Part shown: positions 1 to 5,399 of the stretch, piece after piece
Layout of the letters: each line of letters opens with the position of its first letter
Numbering within the stretch: position 1 is the first letter of the stretch
Origin: JBHGBB01 sp041946755
GTDB lineage: Bacteria > UBP4 > UBA4092 > JAOAEQ01
DNA: 5,399 bases
Reading direction: 5' to 3'
Assembly (NCBI GenBank): GCA_041946755.1
Contig: JBHGBB010000231.1
Coordinates: 1-5,399, forward strand
Made by a program: the position numbers and the translations under genes
The notes under the pieces: model-generated
The model's input: only the letters and a program-made list of their open reading frames with translations
What the model was told of the DNA's origin: nothing
The model's database searches: none

Positions 1-2
1 AA

Positions 3-260
3 GAAAGAGTAGCAAAAGCACTAGTCAATAAAGGAGTTACTCTTGGTGACTTAAAACGTTCTGAAGAAGAAATTAAAGTATATGATGACTTGGTTGCTCG
101 ATTCGGACAAGCACAAGAATTAGCTATACAAGAGCAAGTAGCAAAAGCGCTCTTTAATAAAGGAATTACACTTGGTAACTTAAAACGTTCTGAAGAAGCA
201 ATTAAAGTAGCTGATGAATTAATTGCTCGATTCGGACATGCACAAGAAGTATCAATACAA
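3..260 (+). repeat. Tandem 129-bp DNA repeat encoding 43-residue TPR units
   Basis: Units 3-131 and 132-260 line up without gaps. By hand count they differ at about 20 of 129 positions, roughly 84% identity at DNA level. Both encode the pattern VAKAL..NKG.TLG.LKRSEE.IKV, then ARFG.AQE. The unit starting at 261 keeps only the TPR consensus and no longer matches at DNA level. The array starts before the window, so its copy number is unknown. High DNA identity indicates recent duplication or gene conversion. This repeat type, with AKALFNKG and RSEEAI signatures, is familiar from other bacterial TPR proteins. Confidence 0.85.
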
Positions 261-1940
261 AAACTAATAGCATTGTCATATTTTAACAAAGGTAACAAAC
301 TAATAAATTTAGGAAAATCAAAAGACGCTTTAAGTTGTTATAAGAAGGCGATCCTATTAAATCCTAACTATCCAGAAGTATATGGGAATTTAGGTATACT
401 CTATCTCAATTTGAATAAGTATAAATTATCAGAAAATACACTAAAGAAAGCAGTCGATTTATTTAAATATTTTCAGAGAACTAAAGATGTACGGATTGCA
501 AAAAAGTTACTATTACTCGCTCAAGATACACAAGCACTAATAACCAAACTCAATGATATCGATAAACAATTTATTTATTGTCCGAAATTAAAAGAATTTT
601 CGAATATTAAAAAGACTATTAATGAGTTAGCAAAAAAGATTAAGCAGATAAAAATAGAATATAGTAAAAAAGATATTCCTCCTGATGCGAAAAATTTGCT
701 AAATGCAAAAACGGTTTGTTTTATTGAATTAGCCAAAGCGGTTAATTTTAAGCCGATTAATAACAAAGAATTGGAATATGCAAAAAAAGTATTTAAAACA
801 TTTAAACTAAAAAAACTAGTTAATGCTGCTAAAACAATTGAATCTATTGCTTCAAAAAATAAAAAAGTAAAACAAGTCAAACTTAAATCAAAACGAATAA
901 AAGCAGAGTCTCAGATTAAAAAAGAATTACCTAAAACATTAGTATTAGATGGCTTCACTACTGAAAAGATCTCTGACGGAATCAAACAAGATAAATCACC
1001 TTATCAAGCAAAATCAATTGAAAAAAAAGAAGATAAATTAAAATTTATAACTAGAACCATCCCTAATATTAAACGTATTGTTGATCAGAATAAAATTCGA
1101 GTAGGACTTGTTCAAATAGATTATGAGGTTACTGCTAAGACACCTCGTCAATTAGTTGACAAAGAAGAAATAAAGAAGAAAATATTACAAGCGTTAGAAA
1201 TTGCTCAAAAAGAAGAAGTTGATATTGTATGTTTTCCGGAATTATGTTTTGACCAAGAATTTATTAATGAAGTGAAAAAATATAATACTTTAATAATTAT
1301 TGGGGGAAGTTATCACTCAGCAGAGAGATTTAATATATGTCCTTTATTTATAAAAGGACAAGATCCAATAAACATCCGTAAGATTCATCCATCTCCTTTT
1401 CTAGAGAAAAAAATTGCACCAAATACTGACATAATACCTGGAGATGAAATTTATATTTTAGAAACTGAAAATCATGCCTTTCGTTTTACGGTATTGATAT
1501 GTATGGATTATCGTAAAGAGGCAAGACGAGTATGTGAATATGGATTAAATGGAAGAAAAGGAGTTCATATTGTTTTTGTTCCACAATATAATCCAGGTGT
1601 TAAACTTTTTCATGATTTAGCCAATGCAGAATGTATTATATATCCCCATATTTATGTTATTCAATCAAATGTTAATAAAACGAATGACAATGAACAATAT
1701 GGCGGAAGTTGTGTTTTTGGAGAAGAACATCCCGACACGCTGAAAAGAATACAAGCAGAAGGATATAGGACATCAAATGATTACAAAAATAAAATATACG
1801 ATTTAAATGATGAACAAATGTTAATAGCTGATTTAAATTTAACTGAACTCAGTCGTAGATCTGATGATGATTCAAGTCCTAAAAACGAGGTAATTGCACG
1901 TTATATATATGAAAAGGACGGTTGGCAGAAAAAGCAATAA
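3..1940 (+). CDS. TPR-repeat protein with C-terminal nitrilase domain (5' partial)
   Basis: The frame is open from the first full codon to TAA at 1938-1940, giving 645 visible residues with no start, so the true N-terminus lies upstream. A TTG at 90 falls inside a repeat and is not a credible start. Residues 1-86 are two 43-residue TPR-like units. Residues 87-157 hold two more canonical TPRs (FNKGN, NPNYPEVYGNLG). Residues 158-360 are a lysine-rich, probably helical linker matching nothing I recognise. From residue 364 (IRVGLVQIDYE) to near the end is a carbon-nitrogen hydrolase domain. Its Glu-Lys-Cys triad is intact: Glu413 in FPELCF (1239-1241), Lys460 in IRKIHPSPF (1380-1382) and Cys500 in LICMDYR (1500-1502). 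This family cleaves or forms C-N amide bonds through a cysteine thioester; the substrate here cannot be inferred. No signal peptide can be judged; the visible part looks soluble and cytoplasmic. TPRs suggest protein binding or sensing. Base composition is far more AT-rich than its neighbours, hinting at transfer. Domain calls are firm; the role is unknown. Confidence 0.9.
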   Translation, partial: ERVAKALVNKGVTLGDLKRSEEEIKVYDDLVARFGQAQELAIQEQVAKALFNKGITLGNLKRSEEAIKVADELIARFGHAQEVSIQKLIALSYFNKGNKLINLGKSKDALSCYKKAILLNPNYPEVYGNLGILYLNLNKYKLSENTLKKAVDLFKYFQRTKDVRIAKKLLLLAQDTQALITKLNDIDKQFIYCPKLKEFSNIKKTINELAKKIKQIKIEYSKKDIPPDAKNLLNAKTVCFIELAKAVNFKPINNKELEYAKKVFKTFKLKKLVNAAKTIESIASKNKKVKQVKLKSKRIKAESQIKKELPKTLVLDGFTTEKISDGIKQDKSPYQAKSIEKKEDKLKFITRTIPNIKRIVDQNKIRVGLVQIDYEVTAKTPRQLVDKEEIKKKILQALEIAQKEEVDIVCFPELCFDQEFINEVKKYNTLIIIGGSYHSAERFNICPLFIKGQDPINIRKIHPSPFLEKKIAPNTDIIPGDEIYILETENHAFRFTVLICMDYRKEARRVCEYGLNGRKGVHIVFVPQYNPGVKLFHDLANAECIIYPHIYVIQSNVNKTNDNEQYGGSCVFGEEHPDTLKRIQAEGYRTSNDYKNKIYDLNDEQMLIADLNLTELSRRSDDDSSPKNEVIARYIYEKDGWQKKQ

Positions 1941-2086
1941 AACTTAAGCAATTTCTTTTTTAGTTAAATTTAAATCCCTGTTAATTGGATAAATAACAAG
2001 AAATAAAATTATACTTCATTTTAAACCACTTCAACTTCACTTCGTCGCATATTCAGCCTAAATCCCCGCCCATAGGGAGCGGTAAT
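1941..2086. other. Convergent intergenic region, composition boundary
   Basis: This lies between the end of the nitrilase gene and the small minus-strand ORF. The left part (to about 2040) is AT-rich like the gene before it; the right part is more GC-rich, like the glycosyltransferase. I see no convincing terminator hairpin after 1940: the stop is followed by a T-run (1955-1961) but only by weak A/T pairing. A short GC-rich imperfect inverted repeat (CCC-ATA-GGG core, about 2063-2082) and an ACTTC-type direct repeat (about 2027-2044) are present. Neither matches an element I know. Confidence 0.4.
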
Positions 2087-2200
2087 TCAATCTTTCGGAA
2101 TCTTTTTAACGCCGAATTCTTCCTGCAATCGGGTTAATAATCGGTTATTGATATTATTGAGTTGATAATCCGATACTTCGCTATATACTGCCTGAAACAT
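2087..2200 (-). CDS. Possible small ORF, 37 residues, abutting the PAP2-GT stop
   Basis: Reading leftwards, ATG (2200-2198) directly follows the TAA of the large membrane-protein gene, in the same frame, and runs to TGA at 2089-2087. The peptide starts MFQAVYSEVSD and ends LQEEFGVKKIPKD; it is polar and looks helical. Its codons resemble those of the neighbouring gene. Upstream there is only a weak purine stretch (AAAAAGAG) as a ribosome binding site. The zero-distance stop-start junction would allow translational coupling. After the TGA the frame stays open for about 20 more codons. It may therefore be a small real gene, the remnant of a longer one, or chance. I recognise no family. Confidence 0.3.
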   Translation of the reverse strand: MFQAVYSEVSDYQLNNINNRLLTRLQEEFGVKKIPKD

Positions 2201-4612
2201 TTAGATACTACTCTTTTTATTTTCATTACCGAAATTATTGGAAAAGAGATATTGCCCTTCGATAATAATCAAGTTAAATTTCGGCAGTTGCTGTAATTGA
2301 TTTAATCTTTTCGGATTGGCTAGCAGATATACTTTTTTCTCGGATTGGAACAACTCTTTAATCCGGTCGAAATCATTCTCTCCCAGCCGCAGTATCGGCC
2401 GCCGGCTATAGAAGATGACTGAAGGATAATTGAATCCATATTCGATAATAACAATATCTTCCGATGGCCATTCATATCGCAGCGCGGTGGCATACCGATA
2501 TAACGGGCCTTGTTGATATTCATAGACGATTGGTACTAAATAGGTAACGGTGATCTGCCAGAACACCAGCATCATACAGATAAGTATGGTTATCCCAACG
2601 GCATATCTTTTTCGATAGAAACTTATACTCGCGCTGATGATTCCAATCAAAATTGGTATGGCTACTAAATAAGGTACAAATCCTAATTTTATCGAATCTA
2701 CCCCAACTAATTTCCCGCTGGCTGCAACCGGTTTCAAAACCAGCGGCAAGATGAAAAACGCGCCTGCAATAATCAACCCTAAACTGAGCAGCAAAATGGT
2801 CGGCAGCATGATTTCTGACTTCTGACTTCTAGTTTCTGACTTCTGGTTTATTAACTGCTGCCACCACGCAGCAACCAGGAAAGTGATTGGCGGGAATAGC
2901 GGTGCGATATAATTGGGTAATTTGGTTTTGGCCGCGGTAAAAAAGATAAATATGATGATTATCCAGATTAAACCAAATAAGGGGAATTGGTCTTGGCGGG
3001 AGAGATTTCTCCATGTTCGCCAATTCCAGGGAATAATAGTTTTAATTCCAGAAACCAGGAAACTACTCCAGGGGAAAAATCCGATTAGTATAACCAGTAC
3101 ATAATAGAAGATATTTCCCGAATGGCCGGAAATTTCGCCGGTAAACCGATGCAGATGATGAAATAAGAAAAACTGCTGGATGAATATCCACCCATTTTCC
3201 CGGATAACTAAAATATACCACGGCAAGGTGATGAGTAGGAAAACCAGGATTCCGGGGATGAATTTCATATCTTTAATCACCCGACGAAACTGACCGGTAG
3301 CGAGTAGAAAGAGAAGAACAATAGCGCCCGGTAAAATAATACCGATTAGTCCCTTGGTTAGAGTTGCTAATGCGATACCGATATAGAAAACTCCAAATCC
3401 CAAATTCCAAGTTCCAAATAAATTCCAACTTCCAATGACCAAAACGGAAGGTGAAGAATTGCTGTTGTTTGGAATTTGGTCCGCCTGAGGCGGATTGGAG
3501 CTTATTTGGAATTTGGAGCTTGGAACTTGAGATTTTAAGTATCCTAGATAAAACCCAAGTAAAGAGAGCGTCAGGAAAAGCAGTAGGGTCATATCGGTAA
3601 TCGCAGCATGCGCGATAATAATCGGTTCTAAACAGGTAATAAAAATCAGGCTGCTTAATAATCCGAATTTGACTGATTTCCATTTCCTGCCGAAATAAAA
3701 TAGCCATAAAGCGATAAGAATCCCGTTTAATGCCGACCAGAACCGGGCAGCAAACTCGGTTATTCCGAACAGTTTATAGGCGATTGCCATCAGCCAATAA
3801 ATCAGAATCGGTTTATCGAACCGGAGTTCATAGTTCATATGGGGAGTGATCCAATTCCCGGATTCGACCATTTCCCGGGTCGATTCGGCATAAACCGCTT
3901 CATCCAAATCGAATAATCCCGGTGACTGCAGGTTATAGAAGAAAAAATAACTGCTAAAAATAAGAATGGTTAGAATCGAATATATAATTATCGTTTTTTC
4001 AGCAATCGGGATTCTAAACAGGCCACTCGGTTTTGCCGTATTCATTTTCGCCAGAATATATTTACTGACCAGATATCCGAGCAGCGCGCCAACCAGCACA
4101 TCCGATAAAAAATGGGCGCTAGAATGGATTCGCGCAATCCCGACTAAAATGGCCAGCAGATATGCAACCCCACCAAGGTAAGGAGAAAAAGCTGCAAATA
4201 TCGTAGCAAATCCAAACGCTGCAGTGGTATGTCCTGAAGGGAATGATTGATCCTCAGAATGAAATCCGGGGAATAAAACAAATGCTCCTCTTCCGGGACA
4301 ATCCGGCCTAACCCGGCCGACAATTAGTTTGAAAAACAATATTATTATTCCCGAAATAACCAGTGATAACAGAAGTTGATGAGTTATTCTGATAGTTTTA
4401 TCCGAATCGGTTAAAAGACCGAAAATGAAAATGAGCATCGCTATCCCCGCAAGTACGATCCCTAAGCCAAAAAAGTTTAGCGTATCAGTAATGCGATAGG
4501 TAATCTCAGGATAGACATAACTTCGCCGGAGATTGTCGAGTGGAATATCCACCCCAAAAGCAGCGATGAGTATGATGATACCGATAATACCGGATATGAT
4601 TCTTTTATTCAT
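2201..4612 (-). CDS. PAP2 phosphatase fused to ArnT-like GT-C glycosyltransferase
   Basis: This is an 803-residue polytopic membrane protein. Residues 1-187 are a PAP2 lipid phosphatase with all three motifs: Lys95-x6-Arg102-Pro103, FPSGH at 124-128 (His128), and Arg161-x5-His167-x3-Asp171. The usual Ser before Arg161 is Ala. Residues about 205-803 resemble ArnT/PMT_2 transferases, which move a sugar from a polyprenyl phosphate to lipid A or another acceptor on the periplasmic side. The signs are the acidic loop DLDEAVYAE (235-243), FDKPILIYW (265-273), LTKG (418-421), KLPNYIAPLFP (564-574), about a dozen hydrophobic segments, and a soluble C-terminal domain after about 695. PAP2 enzymes can dephosphorylate undecaprenyl diphosphate or lipid A phosphates, so the fusion may couple carrier recycling or acceptor trimming to glycosylation (inference). 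ATG at 4612 is the first possible start, because an in-frame TGA lies four codons upstream. No good Shine-Dalgarno sequence is seen. Residues 361-408 and about 588-601 are repeat-derived loops. The exact sugar and acceptor are unknown. Confidence 0.9.
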   Translation of the reverse strand: MNKRIISGIIGIIILIAAFGVDIPLDNLRRSYVYPEITYRITDTLNFFGLGIVLAGIAMLIFIFGLLTDSDKTIRITHQLLLSLVISGIIILFFKLIVGRVRPDCPGRGAFVLFPGFHSEDQSFPSGHTTAAFGFATIFAAFSPYLGGVAYLLAILVGIARIHSSAHFLSDVLVGALLGYLVSKYILAKMNTAKPSGLFRIPIAEKTIIIYSILTILIFSSYFFFYNLQSPGLFDLDEAVYAESTREMVESGNWITPHMNYELRFDKPILIYWLMAIAYKLFGITEFAARFWSALNGILIALWLFYFGRKWKSVKFGLLSSLIFITCLEPIIIAHAAITDMTLLLFLTLSLLGFYLGYLKSQVPSSKFQISSNPPQADQIPNNSNSSPSVLVIGSWNLFGTWNLGFGVFYIGIALATLTKGLIGIILPGAIVLLFLLATGQFRRVIKDMKFIPGILVFLLITLPWYILVIRENGWIFIQQFFLFHHLHRFTGEISGHSGNIFYYVLVILIGFFPWSSFLVSGIKTIIPWNWRTWRNLSRQDQFPLFGLIWIIIIFIFFTAAKTKLPNYIAPLFPPITFLVAAWWQQLINQKSETRSQKSEIMLPTILLLSLGLIIAGAFFILPLVLKPVAASGKLVGVDSIKLGFVPYLVAIPILIGIISASISFYRKRYAVGITILICMMLVFWQITVTYLVPIVYEYQQGPLYRYATALRYEWPSEDIVIIEYGFNYPSVIFYSRRPILRLGENDFDRIKELFQSEKKVYLLANPKRLNQLQQLPKFNLIIIEGQYLFSNNFGNENKKSSI
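2813..2847. repeat. Five tandem heptamers (TTCTGAC type) inside the GT gene
   Basis: Five 7-bp units run head to tail: TTCTGAC at 2813, 2820 and 2834, with variants TTCTAGT at 2827 and TTCTGGT at 2841. Read on the gene's strand, the 7-bp period gives a 7-residue peptide period (QKSETRSQKSE, residues about 589-599). It falls in the loop between two hydrophobic segments (about 565-583 and 602-626). The charged, low-complexity peptide is unlike the rest of the protein. It looks like a spread repeat that landed, or expanded, in a permissive loop. Confidence 0.75.
3391..3532. repeat. In-frame palindromic repeat element inside the GT gene
   Basis: Two arms, 3391-3428 and 3495-3532, are imperfect inverted copies. 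By hand alignment 28 of 38 positions match, and all ten differences are transitions. Each arm is made of TTGGAA/TTTGGA-type words (CCAAATTCC on the other strand). The 66-bp centre carries a perfect short palindrome at 3480-3494. On the gene's strand the element is read through without a stop, giving about 48 residues: SSKFQI and NPPQADQIP on one side, SWNLFGTWNLGFG on the other. It sits between hydrophobic segments ending near residue 358 and starting near 408, where ArnT-like proteins usually have a short loop. The minus-strand frame shifted by one is also open across it. The pattern recalls coding palindromic elements such as Rickettsia RPEs in behaviour, though not in sequence. Confidence 0.75.
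3480..3494. repeat. Perfect small palindrome at the centre of the repeat element
   Basis: TCCGCC and GGCGGA form a perfect 6-bp stem around a TGA loop. It is markedly GC-rich within an otherwise AT-rich repeat, and encodes part of the NPPQADQ peptide. It is the nested hairpin of the larger inverted repeat, and possibly its recognition core. Confidence 0.7.
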
Positions 4613-4632
4613 AGCATTGTTTCATATCATAA

Positions 4633-4661
4633 AATAAAATGCTGGCGTTTGGCTATGCCAA
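4633..4661 (-). promoter_or_regulatory. Candidate sigma70-type promoter for the PAP2-GT gene
   Basis: On the minus strand, TTGGCA (4661-4656, five of six to TTGACA) is followed after 17 bp by TTTATT (4638-4633, four of six to TATAAT). Transcription would begin about a dozen bases before the ATG at 4612, leaving a very short leader, which fits the lack of a Shine-Dalgarno sequence. The -35 hexamer lies in a small hairpin (GTTGGC-ATA-GCCAAAC). The match is modest and could be chance. Confidence 0.25.
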
Positions 4662-4933
4662 CTTGAATCCGGGTATAAGACATAACCAATCAAATACTAA
4701 TATGCATAAGTCAGAAATTATTATAATCAATATATTATTTCAAGACTAACGCTATTATTTAATGGTATGATACTTATACAAATTATACCTAACCTTTTCC
4801 GGATTAAGTGATTTATGAAAGGTTACGGATAATTTACCTGCCTAGCTATTGAAATGACATATAGATAAAATACTGATTATCTTCATTATCGGTAGATAAG
4901 TCGCATTAAATTTAAAATAAATATTCAGAAATT

Positions 4934-4941
4934 AAGAAGGG
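4934..4941 (+). promoter_or_regulatory. Ribosome binding site of the ThiN gene
   Basis: AAGAAGGG lies 8 bases before the ATG at 4950, a good Shine-Dalgarno match at normal spacing. It fixes the start and thereby shows that no helix-turn-helix domain precedes the ThiN domain. Confidence 0.75.
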
Positions 4942-4949
4942 TATTGGTT

Positions 4950-5399
4950 ATGCAAGATAATATTCCAGAATTATTTGGTAAGATGCTCATCGCACTAGAA
5001 ATGGTTGAGAATTGTAAAGAATTGATTTGGTTTATTCCGGAAGTTAGAACTAATCTGGTGTATGCAAAATCGAACGCGAAAACACCTGAAGATGTTATCG
5101 CTATTGAAGGAAGGATTACGATTAAGAACGGCATGCCCTATGCTGCGGGAAAACCGAAATTCGGTGCGTCGAGTCATATGGCTCGGTTCATTATCGAACT
5201 GAATAAAGCCGATGCCACGATTCGGTCGGGAATTAATTTTGTCAGTAATCCGGAAATAGAACAATTCTTAGTCGAATATTGTCAGCAAAAAGATTGGGCG
5301 TTAAGTATTGTTAATCGCGGAAATGAGCCGGAAGCTGCCAAAGAGAAAGAAGGCGCGTCGATGTCCTGGAAAGTAGCTGAAGGGATACGCACCTCCGGC
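4950..5399 (+). CDS. thiN: ThiN-type thiamine-phosphate synthase (3' partial)
   Basis: From ATG 4950 the frame is open to the last base, giving 150 residues without a stop. The sequence follows the ThiN domain: an N-terminal helical part with FIPEVRTNLVYA (28-39), AIEGRITI (51-58), the signature GKPKFGASSHMARF (67-80), then INFVSNPEI (95-103) and EPEAAKEKEGASMSW (126-140). The usual ending of the domain is missing only because the window ends. ThiN condenses HMP-pyrophosphate with thiazole phosphate to thiamine phosphate (EC 2.5.1.3), replacing ThiE. It occurs alone, fused to the kinase ThiD, or as the ligand-binding part of archaeal ThiR repressors, which carry an HTH before it. Here the domain starts almost at the first residue, so neither fusion is present on the N-terminal side. 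His76 and Arg79 lie in the conserved FGASxHxAR stretch that I associate with the enzyme form. The protein looks cytoplasmic. No other thiamine gene or TPP riboswitch is visible. A non-catalytic TMP-binding role remains possible. Confidence 0.88.
   Translation, partial: MQDNIPELFGKMLIALEMVENCKELIWFIPEVRTNLVYAKSNAKTPEDVIAIEGRITIKNGMPYAAGKPKFGASSHMARFIIELNKADATIRSGINFVSNPEIEQFLVEYCQQKDWALSIVNRGNEPEAAKEKEGASMSWKVAEGIRTSG

Larger units (their letters stand above)
4613..4949. other. Divergent intergenic region, AT-rich, no recognised RNA
   Basis: These 337 bp separate the two divergently transcribed genes and must hold both promoters. I find no ORF of useful size, no tRNA, and no TPP riboswitch signature before the ThiN gene. 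It holds short inverted repeats: AGCATT/AATGCT (4613-4618 with 4637-4642), TTGGC/GCCAA (4649-4661), AACCTTT/AAAGGTT (4791-4797 with 4818-4824) and TTATCT/AGATAA (4877-4882 with 4894-4899, plus another AGATAA at 4863-4868). They could be operators but are short enough to be chance in AT-rich DNA. The plus-strand promoter cannot be chosen with confidence. Confidence 0.6.

Noticed and set aside
90..92. TTG as start codon of the TPR-nitrilase protein
   Set aside because: The frame is open upstream to the window edge and the preceding codons encode the same TPR unit, so the TTG is an internal Leu codon.
3..260. CRISPR-like array
   Set aside because: The repeats are contiguous 129-bp coding units without spacers and keep a TPR reading frame.
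575..880. Open frame of 101 codons on the minus strand
   Set aside because: It lies antisense within the AT-rich linker of the TPR-nitrilase gene and encodes a Phe/Leu/Ser-rich mirror of lysine codons, with no recognisable family.
1925..1961. Rho-independent terminator after the nitrilase gene
   Set aside because: There is a T-run, but the only pairing before it is A/T-only with a loop of about 20 bases, too weak to call.
3273..3707. 144-codon minus-strand frame containing WNLEFG-like words
   Set aside because: It is an out-of-frame reading of the glycosyltransferase gene. It is long only because the palindromic repeat lacks stops in this frame as well.
4645..4662. Sigma54 promoter (TTGGCA followed by GC)
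   Set aside because: The spacing between the GG and the downstream GC does not fit the -24/-12 arrangement.
4613..4949. TPP riboswitch upstream of the ThiN gene
   Set aside because: The conserved CTGAGA and the ACCTGATCTGG-like parts of the THI element are absent on the plus strand.
4925..5264. Minus-strand frames opposite the ThiN gene
   Set aside because: They are antisense to a gene with clear family motifs and a good ribosome binding site, and encode nothing recognisable.

Overview
This looks like a fragment of a bacterial genome, probably an uncultured lineage assembled from environmental DNA. Three things point that way: a bacterial-type lipid-carrier glycosyltransferase of the ArnT/PMT_2 kind, a stand-alone ThiN-type thiamine-phosphate synthase (a form found in archaea and scattered bacteria), and two degenerate low-complexity repeats sitting in frame inside one gene. 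I cannot name a species or phylum from the sequence. An ArnT-like enzyme suggests, but does not prove, an outer membrane with lipid A or another lipid-linked glycan.

Layout, left to right. (1) 3-1940, plus strand: the 3' part of a large gene whose start lies before the window. It encodes TPR-type repeats, a long lysine-rich linker and a complete carbon-nitrogen hydrolase (nitrilase) domain with all three catalytic residues. (2) 1941-2200: the convergent intergenic stretch, with a possible 37-codon ORF on the minus strand at its right edge. (3) 2201-4612, minus strand: an 803-residue membrane protein that joins a PAP2 lipid phosphatase to an ArnT-like GT-C glycosyltransferase. It carries an in-frame palindromic repeat and an in-frame heptamer repeat in two of its loops. 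(4) 4613-4949: a divergent, AT-rich intergenic stretch with short inverted repeats and no RNA gene that I can recognise. (5) 4950 to the window end, plus strand: a ThiN domain protein cut off by the window edge.

Base composition changes sharply. The TPR-nitrilase gene is very AT-rich (13 G/C in 601-660 and 18 in 1201-1260, by hand count). The glycosyltransferase and ThiN genes are near 50% (33 of 60 in 3841-3900; 30 of 60 in 5161-5220). The first gene may therefore be acquired DNA, with a boundary near 2040.

The genes do not form one pathway. The orientations (plus, minus, plus) give three separate transcription units. The strongest candidates for something new are the TPR-linker-nitrilase architecture, the PAP2-ArnT fusion, and the palindromic element tolerated as coding sequence.
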